Below, piece by piece: positions 1 to 7,091 of a stretch of 64,000 nt of DNA. The notes under the pieces were generated by a model. It was not told where the DNA came from and ran no database searches. It saw only the letters and a list, made by a program, of their open reading frames with translations. Position numbers and translations under genes: made by a program. Source of the DNA: a virus. The DNA is taken from positions 116,107-180,106 of IMG/VR virus record IMGVR_UViG_3300020411_003715; one strand, written 5' to 3'. The number at the start of each line of letters is the position of its first letter. Within the stretch, counting starts at the first letter, position 1.

Positions 1-408
1 ATTCCTGAGAATAGAATTTATAAGATTAAAGCCTACACGACAGCCAAGGACGAACTTTCTGATGATTTAGGCAGGGTTCCTTCAGTCCCTGAAATCGCAG
101 AGAGGCTTGGTTGGTCGTTAGCGGAAGCAAACCGGATGGATGCCGAGCTAAGGAATGATCTTATGACTCAAGGCTTTGAGGATGATCCCTATTCGATCAC
201 ACCCTCAAAGTCTGAAGAGGTTCTCAGACTTTTTAAGTATGAGCTTTCCGGTGATGAGAGAGATGTCTACGAGCACCTTACAGGCTTTGGGAAAAAACAA
301 CTCACGTCGACAAGCGAAATAGCTAAGCAGCTTAAAATGCCTGATTACCGCGTTAGTCGTCTTAAAAACTCAATTCAGAAGAAATTGAAGAGGTACTTAC
401 ATGACTAG
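1..408 (+). CDS. Phage RNA polymerase sigma factor-like protein (3' part)
   Basis: The frame is open from the first base of the window, so only the C-terminal 135 residues are seen. They begin with IPENRIYKIKAY, followed by GRVPSVPEIAERLGWS, which has the typical pattern of sigma-70 region 3 (helices around an LGR-P-EIAE-LG motif). The last 45 residues contain a helix-turn-helix (EIAKQLKMPDYRVSRLK) where region 4 would lie, the part that binds the -35 element. A phage sigma factor normally redirects host RNA polymerase to middle or late promoters, and its place just upstream of the tail genes fits a late regulator. It overlaps the next gene by 8 bp. The domain assignment is fairly firm. The promoter class it serves is not visible, and regions 1-2 lie outside the window. 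Confidence 0.75.
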   Translation: MPENRIYKIKAYTTAKDELSDDLGRVPSVPEIAERLGWSLAEANRMDAELRNDLMTQGFEDDPYSITPSKSEEVLRLFKYELSGDERDVYEHLTGFGKKQLTSTSEIAKQLKMPDYRVSRLKNSIQKKLKRYLHD

Positions 409-2059
409 CATGGGAAAAGAGGCGAATATCGCCAAGGTCCACTTTCTTATGAAAGAAAAGGGCATGAGCGCTAAAGAAGCTATTAAAGCGGCATACCCAG
501 AGTGGTCCGATGAAAAGGTTGCAGCTTTAGCCGCCAAACTCAGCGGCATGAAAGATGCTGGCATGGGCAAGGCTAAAAAAGAGGCCCCTGCGGAAGAAAA
601 GAAAGCGTCGGTCGAGAAGATGGAACGACTAGGCTTTAAGGACTCTCAGCGTGCTTTGATGCGCGGACTGTCTTCGGGAAAGCCCTCTGACCAGTCACTG
701 ATTGCCTCCAAGGACACAATTAAGCGACGACTTAAAGCCCATGGAAAAGGGGCACTTGTGGGTGCGCCCATTGGGGCTCTTGCTGGCCTTGCCCTTGCCC
801 CCAAGGGTGGACGTGCTCTCGGTGCGGCCCTCCTAGGCGCGGTCAGCGCGGGGGTTGGGGGGATTGTTGGGCAGACACGGTCTGATCAGAAGTTTTTGAA
901 GTCGAAAGGTATCGACATGAAGTGGCACGGACTTTCTGTAAAGATTACGCCCAAGGCTCGCGCCAAGTACTTCCCTGAGCACAAGTCACTTACTGACAAA
1001 ACTGCTGGGGTCAAGCTTGCCAAGCTGCGAGTGCATGACATCGAAGATGAGATTGGTGATTACCTAAGCGATGCGGATGAGACCAAAGTACGCCGCATGA
1101 TCACCAAGGCGAAGAAGAAAAGCTTCGCCATGCGCCATCCGATCTTAACGGGAATCCCCACGCTAGGGATCGCCCCAGCGATGGCAAACAATAAAGCTAA
1201 GATGAAGATCATTCGCCAGCTTGCGAAGTCTGACCCAAAGATGCGTAAGCAACTAAGGAAGATGCGTGAAACTAAGAGGCGAGAAGATCATGAGATGGCC
1301 GTCGCAAGAGCAGGCAGAACCAATGTCACGGTCAACGAGAAAAGCAAAGAGTCTTCCGTAAAGCTGGCTCAAAATGCGTTTACCGCACCGAAAAAAACAC
1401 ACACACCAATTAAACCAGCACCAACTAGAAAGACGCCTTCATATCCCAACATTGGGTCTGCAATCCGGTCTGCAGCCAAGCTCAATCGCCCACCAAGTAT
1501 TTCAGCAAGCCTTTTACCGAGGCCGTTCAAGCCGGTCGATCCCAATCGTCGTAGCCTCGGAGAGGCTATACAGGGGTCTGGGTGGGGAGCGAGAAACGAC
1601 ACACTCCTTAAACGGGAACAGGAGGGTAGACGCTGGCAGCTCCAGCAGCGCATCGACCGGGAGCGGAAGATGTTAGAACAGCAGCAGCAGCAGCAGCAGG
1701 GATTCAAAACAGCATCCGTTCAGCTAGTCGCCCTACAACGCGGCTCTGAGGCTCTTTATGAGGGCTACATACAAAAGCATGCTGTTTTGAATCCGGTAAC
1801 CACCGCTAAAGTCTCAAAGTTTTTTAAGGGCCTAATGACGAAAGCGAAGCCCGCAGCGAAAGCCGCAGGCGAAACGGTCAAGGGCTGGGGCTCTGCACTG
1901 GCAACCAAGTTCCCAGGAGCAACTAAGAAGGCAAAAGATGCTATTGCAGAATTTGTGAAGAACAACCCTAAAGCAGCAAAGGCGATCAAGGAAAACTGGA
2001 AGCCTGCCGCAGGCGGAGCCGCAGCGGGTGCTATTATTAGCAAGGCCATGAGTGATTAG
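401..2059 (+). CDS. Virion-region protein with glycine-zipper segment and polyglutamine tract
   Basis: Not recognised. The 552-aa product is strongly basic and Lys/Ala-rich. Residues about 115-152 form a hydrophobic, glycine-rich stretch (GALVGAPIGALAGLALAPKG and following) resembling a glycine zipper or membrane-inserting helix pair. A run of seven Gln (CAG repeats at about 1680-1699) precedes a FKTASVQ motif. The C-terminal about 110 residues are again Lys/Ala-rich and end in AAGGAAAGAIISKAMSD. Start at 401 is supported by GAAGAGG 7 nt upstream; ATG at 410 is an in-frame alternative. It sits between the sigma-like gene and the tail module. A glycine zipper plus basic repeats could fit an internal or ejected virion protein that contacts DNA or membrane, but that is inference only. 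Confidence 0.8.
   Translation: MTSMGKEANIAKVHFLMKEKGMSAKEAIKAAYPEWSDEKVAALAAKLSGMKDAGMGKAKKEAPAEEKKASVEKMERLGFKDSQRALMRGLSSGKPSDQSLIASKDTIKRRLKAHGKGALVGAPIGALAGLALAPKGGRALGAALLGAVSAGVGGIVGQTRSDQKFLKSKGIDMKWHGLSVKITPKARAKYFPEHKSLTDKTAGVKLAKLRVHDIEDEIGDYLSDADETKVRRMITKAKKKSFAMRHPILTGIPTLGIAPAMANNKAKMKIIRQLAKSDPKMRKQLRKMRETKRREDHEMAVARAGRTNVTVNEKSKESSVKLAQNAFTAPKKTHTPIKPAPTRKTPSYPNIGSAIRSAAKLNRPPSISASLLPRPFKPVDPNRRSLGEAIQGSGWGARNDTLLKREQEGRRWQLQQRIDRERKMLEQQQQQQQGFKTASVQLVALQRGSEALYEGYIQKHAVLNPVTTAKVSKFFKGLMTKAKPAAKAAGETVKGWGSALATKFPGATKKAKDAIAEFVKNNPKAAKAIKENWKPAAGGAAAGAIISKAMSD
1679..1699 (+). repeat. CAG trinucleotide run (polyGln)
   Basis: Seven consecutive CAG codons encode Gln-7 inside the 552-aa protein. 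The tract is in frame and flanked by charged helical sequence, so it probably acts as a linker. Such runs vary in length by slippage. Confidence 0.85.
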
Positions 2060-2332
2060 GTGGCGGAAGAAAAGGAAACCACGGAGGTCCCCGGACTTCT
2101 ATTACGGACGGCCGACAAGGATAAGTTCCTTGAGGACCTGAGAACGCAGACTTTGAGATTTCTCAAAGCGGAGAAGTACAGGCTTCAGGTAGAAAGAGAG
2201 TTTTTACTTAAATCCAAGGAAGGACTTAAGGACGCAGACAGCAAGAATAAAAGGCTTTCCGAGGTGCAGGTATACGCAGATGTAGCAAAGCTCCTAGGAA
2301 TAAAGATGCCAAAACAGGTTGAGGAAAAGTAG
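2060..2332 (+). CDS. Small charged helical protein, unknown function
   Basis: Not recognised. The 90-aa product starts at GTG directly after the stop of the upstream gene (TAG then GTG), so translation is probably coupled. It is predicted to be almost wholly helical, with heptad-like spacing of hydrophobic residues (FLEDLRTQTLRFLKAEKYRLQ) and dense Lys/Glu, which suggests a coiled coil. No catalytic motif or membrane segment is visible. Its place among virion-associated genes hints at a structural or chaperone role, without direct evidence. Confidence 0.7.
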   Translation: MAEEKETTEVPGLLLRTADKDKFLEDLRTQTLRFLKAEKYRLQVEREFLLKSKEGLKDADSKNKRLSEVQVYADVAKLLGIKMPKQVEEK

Positions 2333-2353
2333 GAAGAGCTTTTTTGGTGGGCA

Positions 2354-3628
2354 ATGAAGGTTAAACTTGGAAAACGAGCGGTTCTCCCGTTCTTCGATAC
2401 GCAGAACGTAATGCCTGGAGGCGGCGGCCTAGAGGCATTTACTGTTACAGTTACTGACCCCGATGGAACAGACATCGCCACGGAGGACATGACTGCTGCG
2501 GTCGACGTACCAAACCTGTACACCAGCGCACCCATTCTTTTCTCCAAAGTTGGTAAATACACGAGGACGTACAAATATGGTGACGACCCCTCTGTAATCT
2601 TGCAGGACTACGTAGACGTTGGCCCGGACCCGGTGAGCGACCTCAAAAGAGGTGTCCCACAAACACTTATACTTGACCAGCGGGATGCTGGGGGGATAGG
2701 CGAGACCGTAACGGTAAAGATTGTAGACCAGAACCGCGCCTTGGTGTTGGACGAGACGGCTGCTGCATATTCCGCTGACGCGTCTGGGTACACGGCATCA
2801 ACAACCCTGTCCAAAGAGGGCCAGTACTTTATAGTCTGGTTTAAGCAGAACAACCTTAATCAGCAACAGCCGTTTATGTACGAGCACGCTCTTGTGCTTA
2901 CCCCATCGGGCGCTGAGCTTTGTAGTTTTGTTGTTGCAACATTAGAGGGTAATAACGGGAACCCGCACATTAATACTACTGTGGTTGCGAGCCTTTCAGA
3001 TGGAACAAAGGTCGCACAGGGCCTTACGGATAATGAGGGGAACCTATCGTTCAACCTAAACCCCGGAGCCCACGTGATAAGCCTGAATAAAGCAGGCACT
3101 GTTTTTTCAACCAACAACTTTGAGATCTCAGTAATAAACACTCGTGAGGCAGCAAAAGACCCGTCCCTTTATGCCGCCAGCGGAACCGAGATCCAAGCCT
3201 TCCAGCTAGTAACCAAGACGTTCTCACCTACGTTTACAGCCCCCGTATCTCCCGCCCCTATGTGCAAGCTCTACGCAGATGTGTTTAGGATGAACGGGAA
3301 GCCATTGGCTCACGCCACGGTGCAAGTAGGGCTTTTGCACAAAGCCCAGCTTTTTAGCGGAACTGCGGTGTTCGACACGCAGACCCAGTTTAAGATGGAC
3401 GCGAATGGGCACGTAGAGTTCGAGCTTGTCCAGGGAATACAGGTAGAGATTATTATCGCGCCTCTATCTATTAGGCGTGTTATAACTGTGCCGTCTGGTG
3501 CTGATGCTATGGACCTTGTTTCCGGCGAACTTATCCCGATCAACCTTTTGGACCTCATGGCGGGCGCTGATGATGTCTTTGACATAATTAAAGCGAAAGC
3601 GCCGTCGGCACCGAGGAGAACCCTATGA
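2354..3628 (+). CDS. Beta-sandwich virion protein with carboxypeptidase-regulatory-like repeat
   Basis: The 424-aa product is almost entirely beta-strand. Residues about 20-85 and 105-175 look like two immunoglobulin-like modules (VTVTDPDGTDIATEDM; YTRTYKYGDD). Residues about 205-245 have the GTKVAQGLTDNEGNLSFNLN pattern typical of CarboxypepD_reg-like domains, in which a Thr/Asp-x-x-G turn is followed by two strands. A related unit recurs at about 320-360 (HATVQVGL, DANGHVEFEL). Such domains are common in phage tail and head-decoration proteins as spacers or adhesins. The start has only a weak SD (GGTGGG). The end overlaps the next gene by 4 bp (ATGA). The virion role is likely; the exact location is unknown. 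Confidence 0.7.
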   Translation: MKVKLGKRAVLPFFDTQNVMPGGGGLEAFTVTVTDPDGTDIATEDMTAAVDVPNLYTSAPILFSKVGKYTRTYKYGDDPSVILQDYVDVGPDPVSDLKRGVPQTLILDQRDAGGIGETVTVKIVDQNRALVLDETAAAYSADASGYTASTTLSKEGQYFIVWFKQNNLNQQQPFMYEHALVLTPSGAELCSFVVATLEGNNGNPHINTTVVASLSDGTKVAQGLTDNEGNLSFNLNPGAHVISLNKAGTVFSTNNFEISVINTREAAKDPSLYAASGTEIQAFQLVTKTFSPTFTAPVSPAPMCKLYADVFRMNGKPLAHATVQVGLLHKAQLFSGTAVFDTQTQFKMDANGHVEFELVQGIQVEIIIAPLSIRRVITVPSGADAMDLVSGELIPINLLDLMAGADDVFDIIKAKAPSAPRRTL

Positions 3629-4971
3629 GTTTTGACAGGGAACAAGCCTTGCTTCTCATGAGGGAGCTAACGAAGGAAGCCATGTATGGGGGGAAAGGTG
3701 CGCCAGGGGCGCAGCTACCGCCTGTTGCTGAGGGACAAAACACTCCCCCTAACTGGGCGATGAGCATGGACCAGAAGGCCCAAGGCACATCCCAGAGTAA
3801 TATGGGCGTGAGGTTAAACTTTAACCGGGCAAGCAAAAGCACTGCGGCGATGCACCGAAACCAGGGCTCTGTTATCCGATCTGCGGAAAGACAGAAGCCG
3901 AAGAAGAACACCGGTGGACTAGTGGGGCGCGCTGATAACATCGTGGCCCAGGAAAAGATATCGGTAGCCTCCGTTTTAAGTAAGCGGGAGGCGAAGGCTA
4001 GACTTGTTGAGCTTCTTCGCTCATCGGATAGCACCAAAGAGGCCTGGATCAGGAAAGAGGCCGCAGGCGGCCTTATTCTTCGAGGCCTCCAAGCAGCGAA
4101 AAACTTCGGCTCTAGGCTTTTTAGCGGGGCCGCTCGGACAGCCACTAAGCCTAAGCCTAAGCAGCTATCGTTTGACTTCGGTGGGGCCGCGTCAAGAACC
4201 AGACCCAGTGGGCCATACGCAAACCTGCCGTCCGCATCCCATGTCACATCCACAGGCCGGGGAACATCTCAGGCGGCAGGAATGGGGTCCCGACTCAGAG
4301 AAGGGGCCTCTAAGACAAAGCATTACCTGTCGCACAAGGGCTCAGGGTTTAAGAACGTCTACAAGCGAAAAGGCAGTGATGAGTTATTCACCTCCTATAG
4401 ACCCACAATGCTTCGACCGAAGAACTGGGAAGTGGTCCGAAAAGCACACCAGACCGGTGGCGCTGTACAGAGGGCGGTTAAGGGTATTGCTGGTGGCGCG
4501 GTTAAGGGCGGTCTCGGGGCATACGGCCTCTCATGGGCGCTAAACCGGGACGCTGCCTGGGATGATCCTAAACGACTCAATATGGCCCTTGGCGGGGCCG
4601 TGCTTTGGCCATCAATGTTTAGTGGCGGGCCAGCAGCCCTTGCCATGATGGGCGGCATGGCAGGGTCCGAAAAACTGAGGGGTGCCGCCGGAGGCTTTAC
4701 GCCTGCTGTCGGAGCCTTGTGGAACTCCAGGAACTGGAAAGATGGGGCCCCGTCAAAAACGCAGTCAACAATGGCAAATCTTACGGAAGCAACCACAAGG
4801 TATGATCCTAAAGAAACCAAGAAAGAGATTGACATGCTGAACCGAAGAGCTGCCGAAGCTGAGAAAAAATGGCTGGCCGAACAGGGCAGAAAAAAACGCG
4901 GGGAGACCAGCGGGGACCGAGCGGCAGCACAGACTCAAGCGAAGCAGGATAAACTCCTGCAGAAGAACTAG
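3625..4971 (+). CDS. Basic Gly/Ala-rich virion-region protein
   Basis: Not recognised. The 448-aa product is coupled to the upstream gene by an ATGA overlap. It is rich in Arg, Lys, Gly and Ala. Residues about 290-345 hold a long glycine-rich hydrophobic stretch (KGIAGGAVKGGLGAYGLSWA and, further on, SGGPAALAMMGGMAGSEKL), similar in type to the glycine zipper of the 552-aa protein upstream. The last about 60 residues form a charged helix. Short motifs of the K-E-A type (LTKEAMYGG, STKEAWIRKEAAGG) recur, as in neighbouring proteins. These features fit a protein packaged in the head or tail and interacting with membrane or DNA; this is inference. Confidence 0.75.
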   Translation: MSFDREQALLLMRELTKEAMYGGKGAPGAQLPPVAEGQNTPPNWAMSMDQKAQGTSQSNMGVRLNFNRASKSTAAMHRNQGSVIRSAERQKPKKNTGGLVGRADNIVAQEKISVASVLSKREAKARLVELLRSSDSTKEAWIRKEAAGGLILRGLQAAKNFGSRLFSGAARTATKPKPKQLSFDFGGAASRTRPSGPYANLPSASHVTSTGRGTSQAAGMGSRLREGASKTKHYLSHKGSGFKNVYKRKGSDELFTSYRPTMLRPKNWEVVRKAHQTGGAVQRAVKGIAGGAVKGGLGAYGLSWALNRDAAWDDPKRLNMALGGAVLWPSMFSGGPAALAMMGGMAGSEKLRGAAGGFTPAVGALWNSRNWKDGAPSKTQSTMANLTEATTRYDPKETKKEIDMLNRRAAEAEKKWLAEQGRKKRGETSGDRAAAQTQAKQDKLLQKN

Positions 4972-4983
4972 AGGGTGTCTATT

Positions 4984-5808
4984 ATGATTTATAACAACGA
5001 CGAACAAATAAGCAGGCTTCACAGAGCGCTTCACAAGGTCGCCGCCAGGAAGCATGGAGAAACACAAGGCGTTGCTCTTGAGAAAGTTGCTCAGGCTGCC
5101 TTTTGTGATGAGCTATCGAACATAGACCCCGATTTTGAAAAAGTAGCGTTTGGTTGGTTAGACGTCGCCCTAACTGCTGCAATGTTTGTACCCGGGCTCA
5201 ACGTAGTTGCAGGTCTGGCCAGAGGCGCAGCCGTAGCCTATCGCGGGATCCAAGCTGCAAGAGCGGTTAATACGGCAGTCAAGGGCTTGAGCGCTGCGAG
5301 TAAGGTGAGAAACTACGCCCGAGGCTTGCGCGGAGTAACTCACGTAGGGAAGGGCCTCAAAGGAACTAGCCAGACCGCCCAGAAGTTCCGAGCGATGGCA
5401 AACCCAGCAAAACCACGACAGATGAATCTGTTCGGTCAGCAAGGGACGCAGGCGGCAACAAGGGGAACTGCCTCTAACGCACAAAGAGAGCTTGGTAAGC
5501 AACTTGGCACTCTCCAAAGGAAAACCCAGCGAGGGAATAGGTTCACGAGAATGCTTGGTCAGAACCAATCCAATATTCGCGCAAGCCAAGCACAGCAAGG
5601 GTTTAAGCACAGCATTAAGAGATCGCTCAAGGGACAGGCAAGCGTGCCCGGTTCGGCAGCGGCTTTTGGTGCGAATGCTTATTTTGGTGGCTGGGATGCA
5701 ACTAAGCGCCTGATGGACGGAACGAGCGGCAAGACCATGGGTCAGGGCGGCCCCGGGTACGGTGCGAAAGGGCTTTCCACCATGAAAAACCTCAACCGGG
5801 CGGGGTAA
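4984..5808 (+). CDS. Virion-region protein with hydrophobic Gly/Ala segment
   Basis: Not recognised. ATG 4984 (274 aa) is preferred because AGAGGG lies 8 nt upstream; the in-frame GTG at 4975 has poorer spacing. The N-terminal 60 residues carry three spaced motifs of similar form (LHKVAARK, LEKVAQAAF, FEKVAFGWL). Residues about 55-85 (LDVALTAAMFVPGLNVVAGLA) are hydrophobic enough for a membrane-interacting helix. The rest is basic and Gln/Ser-rich. With the two similar basic glycine-rich genes upstream it forms a small family-like group of probable internal virion proteins, though the three show no obvious end-to-end homology by eye. Confidence 0.75.
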   Translation: MIYNNDEQISRLHRALHKVAARKHGETQGVALEKVAQAAFCDELSNIDPDFEKVAFGWLDVALTAAMFVPGLNVVAGLARGAAVAYRGIQAARAVNTAVKGLSAASKVRNYARGLRGVTHVGKGLKGTSQTAQKFRAMANPAKPRQMNLFGQQGTQAATRGTASNAQRELGKQLGTLQRKTQRGNRFTRMLGQNQSNIRASQAQQGFKHSIKRSLKGQASVPGSAAAFGANAYFGGWDATKRLMDGTSGKTMGQGGPGYGAKGLSTMKNLNRAG

Positions 5809-5812
5809 AGAA

Positions 5813-6778
5813 ATGGCAGAGGTATACGTGAAATGCAGGACAGCACTTCTTCCGGCTGGGGATCCGGTTGGGGACGTATACGTATCTCTTCACCATCTGA
5901 ATGACTATGCCCCCTTAGCAAGCGGCACTACGGACGCAGAAGGGTCTGTGTTTCTTGGGGACCGAGCGCCGGGACCATATGAAATACATATAACCACTAA
6001 TTTGCGAACCAGGATTGTCGATGGCGGATTACAAAAGATCACAGTCGTCAATGAAGACCTGAACGCAGATGGCAACAATGACCCTAATATATTCGACGTA
6101 CTAATAGACACTACGGAACTACCCCAGGCAACAGATGCCGCGTTCTGTCGGTGTTCGGGAAACTTCCTAGATGCATATGGAAAAGCTGTTGACGAGCTAA
6201 CCATCAGGTTTTCAGAGGGTCCCGAAGAGTTACCAAACCTAGTTTACTACCAGAACCAAAACACGGCACATGCAGTCATTCCCAGCCAAAGGGTTATCCG
6301 GACGGATGAGAATGGGTTTGCGTCAATAGATCTAATGCGGGGAGAGCAGTACACTGTGTACATGGAGGGGTATGAGAATATATCCAGAACAATAATTGTC
6401 CCTGATGCGGCCTCAGCACCGCTACCGGACGTTATTTTTCAGTACCCAGAATCAATTGAGTACAAACGCGATGGCGTTTTATTAAATCTTAATACCCCAA
6501 CAATCACACTTAATATCGGCCAAGAAGCCACCCTTGAGCTTGCAACAATCTTTAGAAGCGGGCTTCGGTTGGACGGTATTGTAGACATAAAGTTGTCTAT
6601 TCCAGAACAAGACATTATTAGTGGTAGCCAAGCAGATAACTCTTTAGTTATAACTGCTTTGTCCCAAGGAAGTGTAACGTTAGAGGTCACCCGTGTTAAA
6701 CCCGAGTCAGGAAGTGGAATCAAAGCACTACCAGACCCGGAGATGCGGGGTGCCCTCAGTGTCACTGTTAATCCCTGA
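5813..6778 (+). CDS. Virion adhesin-like protein with CarboxypepD_reg-like and BIG2-like domains
   Basis: The 321-aa product opens with a module containing LASGTTDAEGSVFLGDRAPG (about residues 38-57), the pattern of carboxypeptidase-regulatory-like domains. A second such unit follows (IRTDENGFASIDLMRGEQY, about 163-181). Residues about 220-320 resemble a bacterial Ig-like group 2 domain: NLNTPTITLNIGQEATLEL leads into strands and ends VITALSQGSVTLEVTR. GGGG lies 7 nt before the start. It is probably an accessory structural or surface-binding protein of the tail or head. Domain types are read from sequence patterns only. Confidence 0.7.
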   Translation: MAEVYVKCRTALLPAGDPVGDVYVSLHHLNDYAPLASGTTDAEGSVFLGDRAPGPYEIHITTNLRTRIVDGGLQKITVVNEDLNADGNNDPNIFDVLIDTTELPQATDAAFCRCSGNFLDAYGKAVDELTIRFSEGPEELPNLVYYQNQNTAHAVIPSQRVIRTDENGFASIDLMRGEQYTVYMEGYENISRTIIVPDAASAPLPDVIFQYPESIEYKRDGVLLNLNTPTITLNIGQEATLELATIFRSGLRLDGIVDIKLSIPEQDIISGSQADNSLVITALSQGSVTLEVTRVKPESGSGIKALPDPEMRGALSVTVNP

Positions 6779-7091
6779 TATTGAGGAGGCTGTTGGAAGA
6801 GGCAGCGGACGCCCGGTCCCTTGGTTTGTCAGGATGTGGGCTGCGGTTGTGCGTCGCGCAGCGGTAGACTGGGTTCTTTACCGAGAGCATAAAACAACTA
6901 AGCTCCGTAAAATAGGCGGCGACGCGGATCTCTGGATCTTTAGGGATGATGACCAAAAAAGGCTAAGCTCATTCTCCTCAGTATGCGATATTCTTGGTCT
7001 AGAGGCTGATCTTGTGAGGCAGAAGATCTCAGAGCTAAGCGAAGAGGACGCAAGACGACTACGAGGGATGGAGTTTGGCGATGACTGGTAA
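6750..7091 (+). CDS. Small basic protein, possibly nucleic-acid binding
   Basis: The open frame extends upstream inside the previous gene. GTG 6750 (113 aa) is chosen because GGAG lies 7 nt before it; GTG 6759 is an alternative. The core (WVLYREHKTTKLRKIGGDA, WIFRDDDQKRLSSFSSVCDI, LGLEADLVRQKI) resembles a small domain I associate with deltaproteobacterial and phage regulators, where a WIF-DD segment is followed by a short helix-turn-helix. That recollection is not checked. It overlaps both neighbours and is clearly part of the rightward operon. A role in DNA binding or assembly is possible but unproven. Confidence 0.6.
   Translation: MPSVSLLIPDIEEAVGRGSGRPVPWFVRMWAAVVRRAAVDWVLYREHKTTKLRKIGGDADLWIFRDDDQKRLSSFSSVCDILGLEADLVRQKISELSEEDARRLRGMEFGDDW

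Noticed and set aside
3588-4253. 221-codon open frame on the minus strand
   Set aside because: It lies opposite the 448-aa protein and its neighbour, with no SD, and breaks the strand order of the region.
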